From assembly GCA_005773095.1 (NCBI GenBank), contig SXHT01000242.1, positions 1-13,919 of the forward strand: 13,919 nt of DNA. Reading direction: 5' to 3'. A model generated the notes under the pieces. It saw only the letters and a program-made list of their open reading frames with translations, was not told the origin of the DNA and did no database searches. The stretch is from Planctomycetaceae bacterium (GTDB taxonomy: Bacteria; Planctomycetota; Planctomycetia; Pirellulales; PALSA-1355). Position 1 is the first letter of the stretch, and every line of letters starts with the position of its first letter. Positions 1 to 6,638 of the stretch are shown here, in pieces. The position numbers and the translations under genes were made by a program.

Positions 1-1314
1 AATAACGATAGTGTTTTTCCGGTATTTTCTGATTTCTTGATTATTGGTGCCACGCATGGTGCCTATTGGGATGGTCAAACCGCCGGAATTGGCAATGGCA
101 CCCCCTACTCCGGCACAAACGGGCACCTTTACCAGGAAGTGGGAACCGGGGACGGGCAGCCAACGGTTCGGGTTACCGGCGTCAACTTTTGGCGCAACGA
201 CAGTTCCAACCAGCACGGACCGCTGACGGTGGCAATGTATTGGTTGCCCAGCGGGCACGGTTTTTCGTTTGCAGAAGTCGGTAACGACATCGCGGGCGTC
301 GGTACCCTGATTAACAGTTTTGTTGTCTCGGATCCCGTTTCACAGAACAGCGTGGTTCCCTTTAATCTGGCATTCGATGTCTCATCACTGGCGGCAAATG
401 CCCGGCTGTTTCTTCGCTTCGACGCGGCGCCGACCACGTTTGCCTACGCTGACAATGTTGCGGTACAAGCGGTCCCGGAACCATCCGCGCTCGTCCTTGC
501 CTCTGTGGCCCTGCTCGGCTTAGTCGCCCAAAAAACATTTCGGGGTCGCAAGCTCAAGCGGCTTCGGCAAGTCCTTGCTGCCGTCCTCGTGCTGGCCTTC
601 TCGATCGTCGCGCCCGTTCATGGTGCCGTCGTAACAATGGGTTCGCAGTCGCGTTCGGTTGTCACAGGGGCGACTGCCGATGCGGGCGCGCTGTTTACCG
701 ACGATGACATGGACTCGGCGGCCAGCTTCGATCCATTCAATTCAACGGTGATGTCAACCGCCACTTCGGACAACAATCCGAATTTTGCCACCGCGGATGG
801 CGAGGCGTTGCAAGATTCGGCAATTGAATTGTCATCGGTCGCAGCGACGGGCGAGACCCATGCGTCGGCAAGCCTCGCAGGTACAGGAACCGCAATCGGC
901 GAAGCCCTTTCTGATTTCTCTTACACGTTTACGATCGATTCCCAGTTTCACTTTACTGTGCTGGGAGCGGTAGAACGGTTCGGGCCCGTTTCCGATGCTG
1001 GAATCGAATTGGTTGACATGATCGCGATGGCATCCGTATTCGCCATCGGTGAACCAGTCGGCTACGCGACGACCAGCATCGACACGAACGGCATCCTGGA
1101 CGCCGGAACCTACAACCTGATCGCGATCGCGGACACCTTGCATCAACACTTTGGAGGTGCTAACGATCCGACGACTGCCGGGGCGGAATTTGAGTTTTTA
1201 TTCACGCTTGCGCCAGTCCCAGAGCCCTCGACCGTCGTTCATTCCTTCGTTGGGATGCTCGGCGTGCTCGCCTATTGCCTGCGTGTCAGCTTAGCTCCGC
1301 GACGGCAGTCCTAG
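1..1314 (+). CDS. Secreted protein with two PEP-CTERM sorting signals (5' truncated)
   Basis: The reading frame is open from base 1, so the gene begins upstream of the window; TTG at 37 is only the first start-like codon. The first part is a serine-, glycine- and asparagine-rich beta-type extracellular region. It ends in a PEP-CTERM signal at 475-540: a Pro-Glu-Pro triad, a hydrophobic segment and a basic cluster (RGRKLKR). The frame then runs without a stop into a second hydrophobic segment resembling a signal peptide, another low-complexity acidic/Thr-Ser-Ala domain, and a second PEP-CTERM signal from 1219 (PEP, hydrophobic helix, Arg-rich tail PRRQS). By family knowledge, PEP-CTERM proteins are exported by Sec, cleaved by an exosortase and linked to the envelope or exopolysaccharide. 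Two signals in one chain is unusual and suggests fusion of adjacent genes. The biochemical role is unknown. The gene converges on the minus-strand operon. Confidence 0.8.
   Translation, partial: NNDSVFPVFSDFLIIGATHGAYWDGQTAGIGNGTPYSGTNGHLYQEVGTGDGQPTVRVTGVNFWRNDSSNQHGPLTVAMYWLPSGHGFSFAEVGNDIAGVGTLINSFVVSDPVSQNSVVPFNLAFDVSSLAANARLFLRFDAAPTTFAYADNVAVQAVPEPSALVLASVALLGLVAQKTFRGRKLKRLRQVLAAVLVLAFSIVAPVHGAVVTMGSQSRSVVTGATADAGALFTDDDMDSAASFDPFNSTVMSTATSDNNPNFATADGEALQDSAIELSSVAATGETHASASLAGTGTAIGEALSDFSYTFTIDSQFHFTVLGAVERFGPVSDAGIELVDMIAMASVFAIGEPVGYATTSIDTNGILDAGTYNLIAIADTLHQHFGGANDPTTAGAEFEFLFTLAPVPEPSTVVHSFVGMLGVLAYCLRVSLAPRRQS
475..627 (+). other. Internal PEP-CTERM signal followed by a signal-peptide-like segment
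   Basis: This is the junction inside the tandem PEP-CTERM protein. In order it encodes a Pro-Glu-Pro triad (475-483), a hydrophobic stretch, a basic patch (KTFRGRKLKRLR), a second hydrophobic core (VLAAVLVLAFSIV) and a small-residue end (APVHG-A) with a plausible signal-peptidase site near 624/625. The basic patch could be the cytoplasmic tail of the first protein and also the n-region of a signal peptide for the second. No ATG lies in frame here. GTG at 505 and CTG at 511 are the only nearby alternative starts, and neither has a clear ribosome-binding site. Confidence 0.6.
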
Positions 1315-1326
1315 TATAAAATAATC

Positions 1327-1463
1327 GTAACCGTTCACGGGCCAGGAGAGGGGGACAGGCACATATTCCCGGGATCGACGTTGGGCAACCTCCCGACAGA
1401 GCGACTGCCTCTTTCACCAATTCACCGGGAAAATGAGCCGGTCCCCGGCCCGTGAACGGTTAC
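1327..1463. repeat. 137-bp MITE/REP-like element, copy 1, with 17-bp terminal inverted repeats
   Basis: The ends GTAACCGTTCACGGGCC (1327-1343) and GGCCCGTGAACGGTTAC (1447-1463) are perfect inverted repeats. The interior holds the motif GGGGACAGGCAC. An inverted, diverged copy lies at 12476-12611 and aligns over the whole length, including the internal motif and the ends. The element has no coding capacity and sits between two convergent genes (the PEP-CTERM gene and the last operon gene), a common position for REP-type repeats, where it could also act as a bidirectional terminator. It is most simply a non-autonomous mobile or REP/Y1-transposase-related repeat; no transposase is in the window. 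Confidence 0.75.
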
Positions 1464-1575
1464 CTGAACGGGTTTCGCACCCGCAGGGTTCCAGTCAAAG
1501 GTTTCAGATTCGCTTCACGTTTATCATCCTCCTTTGCCAAGTTGCTTGGCGCAATCCCATTGAATTCTCTCGGAA

Positions 1576-2649
1576 TCAATCCTCGAATTCCTTGAGCGGC
1601 AATTCCACGGACGTTTTCCCGTTCGCACTGCGGACTACTGCTTCGGTGAACTCCATGTACTGCACGCCGGATGCGAAGTCAGTGAAGCGGATCGGCGTGC
1701 CGGTGCGAATTGCGTCCACGAACTCCGCTTCCACGCGCCAACCTCCGGCCTTCTCCGGCGGGATCGCAATCTCCGGCAATTCATCGAGATTGGCTGACGG
1801 CGACCGGCTGCGACTCGTGCCGCGGATACGGTCATTTTGCAGGTCGTAGCACAAGACACCTTCGCTGCCAAACATTTGAATGTCCAACGCCTGGCCAAAA
1901 GGAGTCGCGCCGCTGCAATGGTACGAAGCGCACGCCGCGTTGGCCAAAACACTGAGAACCTGCACGCTGTCGGGGGTGCCGACCGGTCGACGGGAACCAC
2001 TCCGCGGGTCGATGCGCGCGCCGATGTGGGCGTGAACCTGGGCCAGAACGCGCACCGGCGGTGGCGCCCAACGCAAGAGCGTTTCGTGGAGGATGCCCAA
2101 GCCGAGCATGTTGCAGCCAGAAAGGCCGGCATCTTGGCGCCAGGAGAGCGGCGCCGCCGGATCGGCCAACGCTGAGTTCAGGCCGCGGACGTGAATTTCG
2201 CGCATTTCGCCCAGGAATCCGGCATCCATCAACTCGCGCATCACTCTGTGCCCCTTGAGACCCAACGGACTGGGCACCACTTGCGTCACCAGGTTGGGAT
2301 GCTCGCGCGCCGCCTTGAGCATGCGATGGGCTTCCTCAGCGTTCATGCTGAGCCGCGCTTCGGTCAGCACGTGCTTGCCGGCTGCCAGCGCAGCCAAGGT
2401 GATCGGACAATGCAGATACGGCCAGGTGCCGATGACGACGGCATCCACGTCTGGATCGGCGACGACATCTTCCCACTGGCGGTGGCTGCGTGGGATGCCA
2501 AATTCACGGGCGATCGATTCGGTCGATTCGGGCCGGCGATTGCAGACCGCGACGAGTTCGACGTCCGCAATCGCTTGCAGACCGGGAATATGGCGCAAAC
2601 GGGTATTGGCGCCGGCGCCGATCAAGCCAATGCGAAGAGGTTGGGGCAT
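1576..2649 (-). CDS. Gfo/Idh/MocA-family oxidoreductase with atypical EAR motif
   Basis: This 357-residue protein has the N-terminal Rossmann NAD(P)-binding fold of the Gfo/Idh/MocA family: a beta-strand and glycine-rich turn RIGLIGAGANTRLRH (residues 6-20), an acidic/polar second strand, and an alpha/beta C-terminal domain. Family members oxidise or reduce hydroxyl groups of sugars, inositols or related compounds. The usual EKP motif, whose lysine contributes to catalysis, is replaced by T-E-A-R at residues 96-99. The protein may therefore be a distinct subfamily with altered chemistry or a non-catalytic role. The ATG at 2649 lies 12 bp after the stop of the preceding gene, so it is the last gene of the operon. 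No strong Shine-Dalgarno is visible. The substrate cannot be predicted. Confidence 0.9.
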   Translation of the reverse strand: MPQPLRIGLIGAGANTRLRHIPGLQAIADVELVAVCNRRPESTESIAREFGIPRSHRQWEDVVADPDVDAVVIGTWPYLHCPITLAALAAGKHVLTEARLSMNAEEAHRMLKAAREHPNLVTQVVPSPLGLKGHRVMRELMDAGFLGEMREIHVRGLNSALADPAAPLSWRQDAGLSGCNMLGLGILHETLLRWAPPPVRVLAQVHAHIGARIDPRSGSRRPVGTPDSVQVLSVLANAACASYHCSGATPFGQALDIQMFGSEGVLCYDLQNDRIRGTSRSRSPSANLDELPEIAIPPEKAGGWRVEAEFVDAIRTGTPIRFTDFASGVQYMEFTEAVVRSANGKTSVELPLKEFED

Positions 2650-2661
2650 AATCGTTAAGGT

Positions 2662-3654
2662 TTAGGTGGCGGTCCAGCGTGCTGCGTCAAGTGATTTCAG
2701 GACGGCCAGATTGGCGCGCAACGTCTGCGCGCCTTCTGCGAGCGTGCAGAGTGGCCTGCCGTCCCGCTCAATCGCGTCCAAGAAGACCTGAAGCTGGGCC
2801 ACAAAAAGATCATCGCGTTCGATCGCTTGGACCGATTCGTTGTGCCATTGACCTGCAGGGTCGGTCATCCAACGCCAGCGGCTTTCGTGCGACTCGTAGC
2901 GAACGGTGCCGCGCTGGCAGACAACGGTGATAGTCAACTCGTTGGGCGCTTGGTGTTGATTCAAGACGTAGCTGGCGGGAATGCCCTGATGGCGGGCGAT
3001 TACGTGGACCGTGTCTTCCACTTCCACACCCGGCAAAAGTTGGTGCGCGGCGTCGGCCAGAACACGATCAATGGGGCCAATCAGCCATTCACCGGCGTTG
3101 AGCAGATGCGTGAGGGCATCCTGAATCGCGCCGCCGCCGGTGGCTCGATCACGATAGTAGGTGTCGCGGTAAGCGGGCCTGTAATAGGGAAAGTTCTGGC
3201 CGCTCACACATATCAACTGCAACGGTTGACCAAAGCGACCGGATTGAATTGCGTCACGTGCCGCCGCCAGGATTGGGTTTGCCCGAAGCACGTATGCCAC
3301 GGCTGCAACGACCTGCCGGCGCTCCACCGTTTGAGCGAGCGCGTCGATTCCTTCCAGCGAAGTGCTCAGCGGCTTCTCGATAAGGATATGGACGCCGGCC
3401 TGCGCCAAACGATGGGCCATGGTTACATGCAAGTGGGCTGGCACGCAGATGACCGCGGCCGTGGGCCCTGCGGCGAGAGCGGTCTCAAAGGCGTCGCACG
3501 AGTCGCGGACTTGATAGCGCTGGGCCACGTTTTGCAGCAACTCGTGATTAATTTCGCAGACCATGACGTCTGCCCGCTCGGTTCGCAGCGCGGTGCGCAG
3601 GTGACGCTCGCCGATCGAACCCAGACCAATGATCAAGAGCCGTTGCTTACTCAC
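2662..3654 (-). CDS. Gfo/Idh/MocA-family NAD(P)-dependent oxidoreductase
   Basis: The protein has 330 residues. It opens with a Rossmann nucleotide-binding loop, LLIIGLGSIGERH (residues 6-18), and carries the canonical family motif EKP at residues 93-95 (LIEKPLSTS), so the catalytic lysine is present. The C-terminal half is the family's alpha/beta substrate-binding and oligomerisation domain. The start is GTG at 3654, three bases after the TAA of the upstream aldolase gene, which implies translational coupling. The next gene, also Gfo/Idh/MocA, starts 12 bp downstream. The two are clearly different in sequence, so this is not a recent tandem duplication. It is likely a sugar or polyol dehydrogenase or reductase; the substrate is unknown. 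Confidence 0.92.
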   Translation of the reverse strand: MSKQRLLIIGLGSIGERHLRTALRTERADVMVCEINHELLQNVAQRYQVRDSCDAFETALAAGPTAAVICVPAHLHVTMAHRLAQAGVHILIEKPLSTSLEGIDALAQTVERRQVVAAVAYVLRANPILAAARDAIQSGRFGQPLQLICVSGQNFPYYRPAYRDTYYRDRATGGGAIQDALTHLLNAGEWLIGPIDRVLADAAHQLLPGVEVEDTVHVIARHQGIPASYVLNQHQAPNELTITVVCQRGTVRYESHESRWRWMTDPAGQWHNESVQAIERDDLFVAQLQVFLDAIERDGRPLCTLAEGAQTLRANLAVLKSLDAARWTAT

Positions 3655-3657
3655 GAC

Positions 3658-4485
3658 TTATTCTTTGAGGTAGCTGTGCGAATCGCCTCTGAGGCGATTA
3701 TTGAACTTGAATCCCAGCTCGGCAAACCGAGTTTGGATCTGTTCCATGGCACTCTTAATCATCACGATGTCGGCGTTATGGAACACCAGGCGGCAGCCAA
3801 GGTCGATGGCTTGTTTTGTTTTTTCGAAGCTGCCGGCGGTGCAGGCCCAGTGCTTGCCCGTGTTGCGCGCCGCCGCGGCGAGTTTTTCGAAAGCCTTCGC
3901 GATGCGGGGATTCTCAAAGTCGCCTGGAAATCCTTCGAGAATCGAGAAGTCGGCCGGTCCGATCATGATCATGTCAACGCCGGGGGTGGCGAGGATCGCT
4001 TCGGCCTGATCGATCACACGTTGTTCTTCGAGTTGGATGAGGATCAGCGTTTCGCGATTCGCGTGAGCGATGTACTCGGCAATCGGCACGGCGGTGTACG
4101 AACCGTCGGGGTTGCCACCGTCGAAGCCGCGCGTACCCAGCGGCGCGAATTTCGACCAGCGGACGACCTCGGCCGCTTCGGCCGGGTTGTCGCAGCGCGG
4201 ATACATGATGACCTGAGCTCCCATTTCCAACAGCCGACCCATCCGCATGAATTCGCCCTTGGCCGGGCGGGCAACGATGTCGGCCGTGCCCACGCGCGCG
4301 GCGCGCATCAGCTGAGCGGCCGTTTCCACGCTGTATCCGTGGTGCTCCAGGTCCATCCAGATGCCGTCGAAGCCAAGCAGGCTTGTGAGTTCGTAAACCG
4401 ACGGGTCCGTGAGATGCAAGCAAACGCACAAGGCGGGCTCGCCGCGCGAGATCTTGGCTTTGATTCGACTGAAACGCATGTTCAT
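3658..4485 (-). CDS. HpcH/HpaI-family (class II pyruvate-type) aldolase
   Basis: The 275-residue length is typical of the HpcH/HpaI aldolase/citrate lyase family. These TIM-barrel, metal-dependent enzymes cleave 2-keto-3-deoxy acids to pyruvate and an aldehyde. Visible motifs are the strand with the catalytic histidine (WMDLEHHGYS, residues 43-52), the substrate arginine region (ARP, 72-74), IMYPRCDNPAEA (93-104), FAPLGTRG (113-120), the metal-ligand glutamate in QLEE (151-154) and the metal-ligand aspartate in IGPADFS (175-181). Two start codons (4485 and 4479) are possible; the first is used here. It lies 29 bp after the dehydrogenase gene and 3 bp before a Gfo/Idh/MocA gene, so it is co-transcribed with both. 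The exact substrate is not determined; 2-keto-3-deoxy sugar acids or hydroxylated aromatic-derived acids are both possible. Confidence 0.9.
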   Translation of the reverse strand: MNMRFSRIKAKISRGEPALCVCLHLTDPSVYELTSLLGFDGIWMDLEHHGYSVETAAQLMRAARVGTADIVARPAKGEFMRMGRLLEMGAQVIMYPRCDNPAEAAEVVRWSKFAPLGTRGFDGGNPDGSYTAVPIAEYIAHANRETLILIQLEEQRVIDQAEAILATPGVDMIMIGPADFSILEGFPGDFENPRIAKAFEKLAAAARNTGKHWACTAGSFEKTKQAIDLGCRLVFHNADIVMIKSAMEQIQTRFAELGFKFNNRLRGDSHSYLKE

Positions 4486-4514
4486 TGCTTTGCCGGCGAT
4501 GCCGGGTGTTTGAG

Positions 4515-5288
4515 TTATCCCCGAGTGGGTTGCCGCGACACCAACGTAATGCCACCGTCAACCAGGAGCGAACTGCCGGTGATGTAATCGCTCGCCGGAT
4601 CGCAGAGAAAAACCACCGCGCGGGCAATTTCCTCCGGGCGTCCGAGCCGTCCCCAGGGAAGTTTCTTGCCGGCCTCCATCAGCTCATTTTCACCGGTAAA
4701 CTTTCGCTCGCCCGGCGTGTCGATCCAGCCCGGATGAATCAGGTTTACGCGGATTCGCTGGTTCACAAGTTCGACGGCGGCGGTTCGGGCCATCTGATCG
4801 AGGGCCGCTTTCGCCATGTTGTAAGCCATGGAGGTGGGCACCGGGACGAACGCGTGCGGCGAACTGATCCCGATGATCGAGCCTCCCCCTCCCTGTGAGA
4901 TCATCTGTCGGGCGGCGGCCCGAAAAAGATAAAATGCGCCCCACATCGTGACATCGACGGAGCGCCGGAACTCGTCGAGGTTGGCCTCGTAAAACGGTTC
5001 TCGCTTGCTGTAAGCGGCATTCGCAATGGCGATGTCGAGCCTGCCCCACTCGCCAACCACTTGGGCGACGATTGCGTCGACCACCGCATGATCGACGATG
5101 TCGCCGGGGCAAAGCATGGCTCGACGGCCGAATGCACGCACGCGGGACGCCACTTCTTCGGCCTCGTTGGAGTGCGATTGGTAGTTGATTGCAACATCGG
5201 CGCCGGCCGCCGCGAGCGCCTCGGCGGTCGCACGGCCAATGCCGCGACTGGCACCCGTCACGAGGGTAATTTTTCCTGAAAGAATCAT
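4515..5288 (-). CDS. Short-chain dehydrogenase/reductase (classical SDR)
   Basis: The protein has 257 residues, the normal length for a classical SDR. The NAD(P)-binding motif TGASRGIG is at residues 11-18, the structural motif ANAAY at 89-93 (in place of NNAG), the catalytic serine at 142/143 (GISS), and the YxxxK pair at Tyr156/Lys160 (AYNMAKAA). The segment PGWIDT (186-191) is the usual post-catalytic PG motif. The fourth residue of the classical Asn-Ser-Tyr-Lys tetrad, normally Asn, reads as Thr114 in VTMWGAF. The ATG overlaps the stop of the amidohydrolase gene by 4 bp (ATGA), indicating translational coupling. Within this operon it probably oxidises a sugar or hydroxy-acid alcohol with NAD(P). 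Confidence 0.93.
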   Translation of the reverse strand: MILSGKITLVTGASRGIGRATAEALAAAGADVAINYQSHSNEAEEVASRVRAFGRRAMLCPGDIVDHAVVDAIVAQVVGEWGRLDIAIANAAYSKREPFYEANLDEFRRSVDVTMWGAFYLFRAAARQMISQGGGGSIIGISSPHAFVPVPTSMAYNMAKAALDQMARTAAVELVNQRIRVNLIHPGWIDTPGERKFTGENELMEAGKKLPWGRLGRPEEIARAVVFLCDPASDYITGSSLLVDGGITLVSRQPTRG

Positions 5289-6133
5289 AGGCCAAGTAAC
5301 CTCCAGCTATCGCGGTAAATTAACGCTTCCAGCTCGGTTGGGTTGAGGCGCGGCAATCGGGTGCCTTCCAACATGTCGTTCAAACGTTTCAAACCGTCGA
5401 TGGTGCTGTTGACGGTGGCGAAAGGGTAATCGCTGCCGAACAGTATCTTATGCCACACGCCGTACTCCTGCACTAGCATCAGGCTTTGATAAAGTTGAAA
5501 TGGCCGATAGTAGAGTGCGCTGATGTCGGCATACACGTTGGCATGCTTGCGAATCACCGCCACACATTCGCCTTCATAGGGATGCCCGAGATGAGCGAGG
5601 ATGATCTTGCAATCCGGAAATCGCCTGGCGACGACGTCGAGATGGCGCGGCAACGTACATTCGAGCGGCGCTTGCGCGATAAACGTGGTCCCCGTGTGCA
5701 ACAAGACCGGCAAGCGGTGATCCGTGGCGAATCGCCACAAGAAATCCCACTTTTCGTCTTGCGGCATGAAACCGGCATACATCGGCAACAGCTTGATTCC
5801 CCGCAATCCTAATTCCTCATGCCCATGGCGCAGCTCTTCCTGCCAACCATCCTGCGTGGGATCGACGGAGAGAAAGCCAATCAACCGATCAGGCGCCTGG
5901 GCAACGTACTCGGCCACGTGCTGGTCGTCAACCCAGAGGCCGCTCCGTTTCGCCTTGCCGCCAAAGACCACCGTTTGCACGTCCGCCGGCGCATTGGCAC
6001 AGTAGTCTGCCCAGCGTACCGTAAGATCGAACTGCCCAGTCGGCCGGGCGCGCTGGGCCTGGTCGCAAAAGTCGTCACTGAAGTCTTCGGGGTACCGCCA
6101 GGCGTGGCTGTGAACGTCGCAGATCACTTCCAT
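5285..6133 (-). CDS. Amidohydrolase family 2 (COG2159-like) metal-dependent hydrolase or decarboxylase
   Basis: The 282-residue protein shows the Amidohydrolase_2 TIM-barrel signature: metal-binding HxH on strand 1 (DVHSH, His8 and His10), GIKLLP with Lys114, the strand-5 histidine in LLHTGT (His146), AHLGHP (His181) and the catalytic aspartate in FGSDYPF (Asp235). Family members include lactonases and non-oxidative decarboxylases such as the ACMSD and gamma-resorcylate groups. With a dehydrogenase next and an aldolase after it, a lactonase role is attractive, but this is inferred from context only. ATG at 6133 gives a protein beginning directly at the HxH strand, as expected. The stop overlaps the SDR start. 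It is the first confident gene of the minus-strand operon. Confidence 0.9.
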   Translation of the reverse strand: MEVICDVHSHAWRYPEDFSDDFCDQAQRARPTGQFDLTVRWADYCANAPADVQTVVFGGKAKRSGLWVDDQHVAEYVAQAPDRLIGFLSVDPTQDGWQEELRHGHEELGLRGIKLLPMYAGFMPQDEKWDFLWRFATDHRLPVLLHTGTTFIAQAPLECTLPRHLDVVARRFPDCKIILAHLGHPYEGECVAVIRKHANVYADISALYYRPFQLYQSLMLVQEYGVWHKILFGSDYPFATVNSTIDGLKRLNDMLEGTRLPRLNPTELEALIYRDSWRLLGL

Positions 6134-6342
6134 CGCTCCAATTCCAGCATGGGCCGCCGCGCACCGGTGGAAAGCAGGCCAGCCAATGCGATCGCACGCT
6201 GCGTCAACGGATGGTCGAAAGCGATTGAATGCGCTGACCTGGCGAAACGAATTTTGTCAGAGTAAACTAATGGCTGCAAGCGTCCTGTCAAGCCCTCCGC
6301 GATCGAACCCAGGGCCAATCCGTGTTTTCCATTCGGCAACCT
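6124..6342 (-). pseudogene. Possible 3' remnant of a gene upstream of the amidohydrolase
   Basis: On the minus strand an open frame runs into TGA at 6124, overlapping the amidohydrolase start by 10 bp, as a coupled operon gene would. Its last roughly 70 residues, from about 6342 (after the REP doublet), have ordinary protein-like composition: IAEGLTGRLQPLVYSDK, then FARSAHSIAFDHPLTQRAI, ending LELERWK. Upstream, the frame runs into the REP doublet and then into arginine-rich sequence that does not look coding, while another minus frame at 6412-6570 looks more protein-like but contains a stop. This could be the decayed end of a former first operon gene interrupted by the REP doublet. It could equally be a 5' leader that is open by chance. 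I do not recognise a family. Confidence 0.25.
6261..6291 (-). promoter_or_regulatory. Candidate sigma70-type promoter for the catabolic operon
   Basis: On the minus strand TTGACA (6291-6286) matches the -35 consensus perfectly. TTTACT (6266-6261) is a 4-of-6 match to the -10 consensus with a 19-bp spacer, longer than the ideal 17. It would leave a leader of about 120 bases before the amidohydrolase ATG at 6133. This call competes with the gene-remnant reading of the same stretch. Weak support. Confidence 0.25.
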
Positions 6343-6343
6343 G

Positions 6344-6410
6344 GTAGGGCCGGCTTTGCCGGCCGTGGATGGGAAAGTGGCACGAAGCCGGCCGGCACCG
6401 CCGGCCCGAC
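6344..6410. repeat. REP doublet (BIME-like) in the divergent intergenic region
   Basis: Two hairpins share the same 7-bp stem. GGCCGGC-TTT-GCCGGCC lies at 6348-6364 and GGCCGGC-ACC-GCCGGCC at 6390-6406, separated by 25 bp. Their flanks are arranged in opposite orientation: TAG before the first, and the complement of TCG after the second. This is the inverted pair organisation of bacterial interspersed mosaic elements mobilised by REP-associated tyrosine transposases. It lies in the 505-bp stretch between the minus-strand operon and the plus-strand FAD oxidoreductase. The rest of that stretch holds only the candidate promoter and possible gene remnant listed separately. Confidence 0.7.
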
Positions 6411-6638
6411 AGCGGTAAACTGACCTTGCAACAGGTGCCCGACGGAGCGCGCCTGCGGCAACCCGACAGGTCCTCGGAACCATTGGGGTCAACCGCATGG
6501 CCTTTTCAAAGCTTGATCGCCGACGGAAAATTCCAAGGCGCCAGCGAAGTCGGCCGGCGGTTTCACGAAACGTTTGGAATTTCGTTGCTTGAACGGGTCG
6601 CACAAACGTCACGTTACGACAATGTCGTTGGGGGATCG

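Noticed and set aside
37..39. TTG at 37 as the start of the PEP-CTERM gene
   Set aside because: The same frame is open to base 1, and no signal peptide follows the TTG, so the true start lies outside the window.
1505..1535. Strong Shine-Dalgarno-like AAAGGAGG on the minus strand
   Set aside because: The ATG and GTG that follow give frames of only seven and four codons before a stop; probably chance.
1536..1550. Small hairpin GCCAAG-TTG-CTTGGC after the last operon gene as a terminator
   Set aside because: The stem is only 6 bp and has no T-run on either side. The neighbouring 137-bp element is a better candidate for ending transcription.
2827..4587. A 586-codon plus-strand open frame across three minus-strand operon genes
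   Set aside because: It spans the Gfo/Idh/MocA and aldolase genes and their junctions on the wrong strand, and its translation shows no domain; it is a shadow frame.
6369..6638. N-terminal extension of the FAD oxidoreductase
   Set aside because: It would translate half of the REP doublet, and the family fold begins shortly after the later ATG codons.
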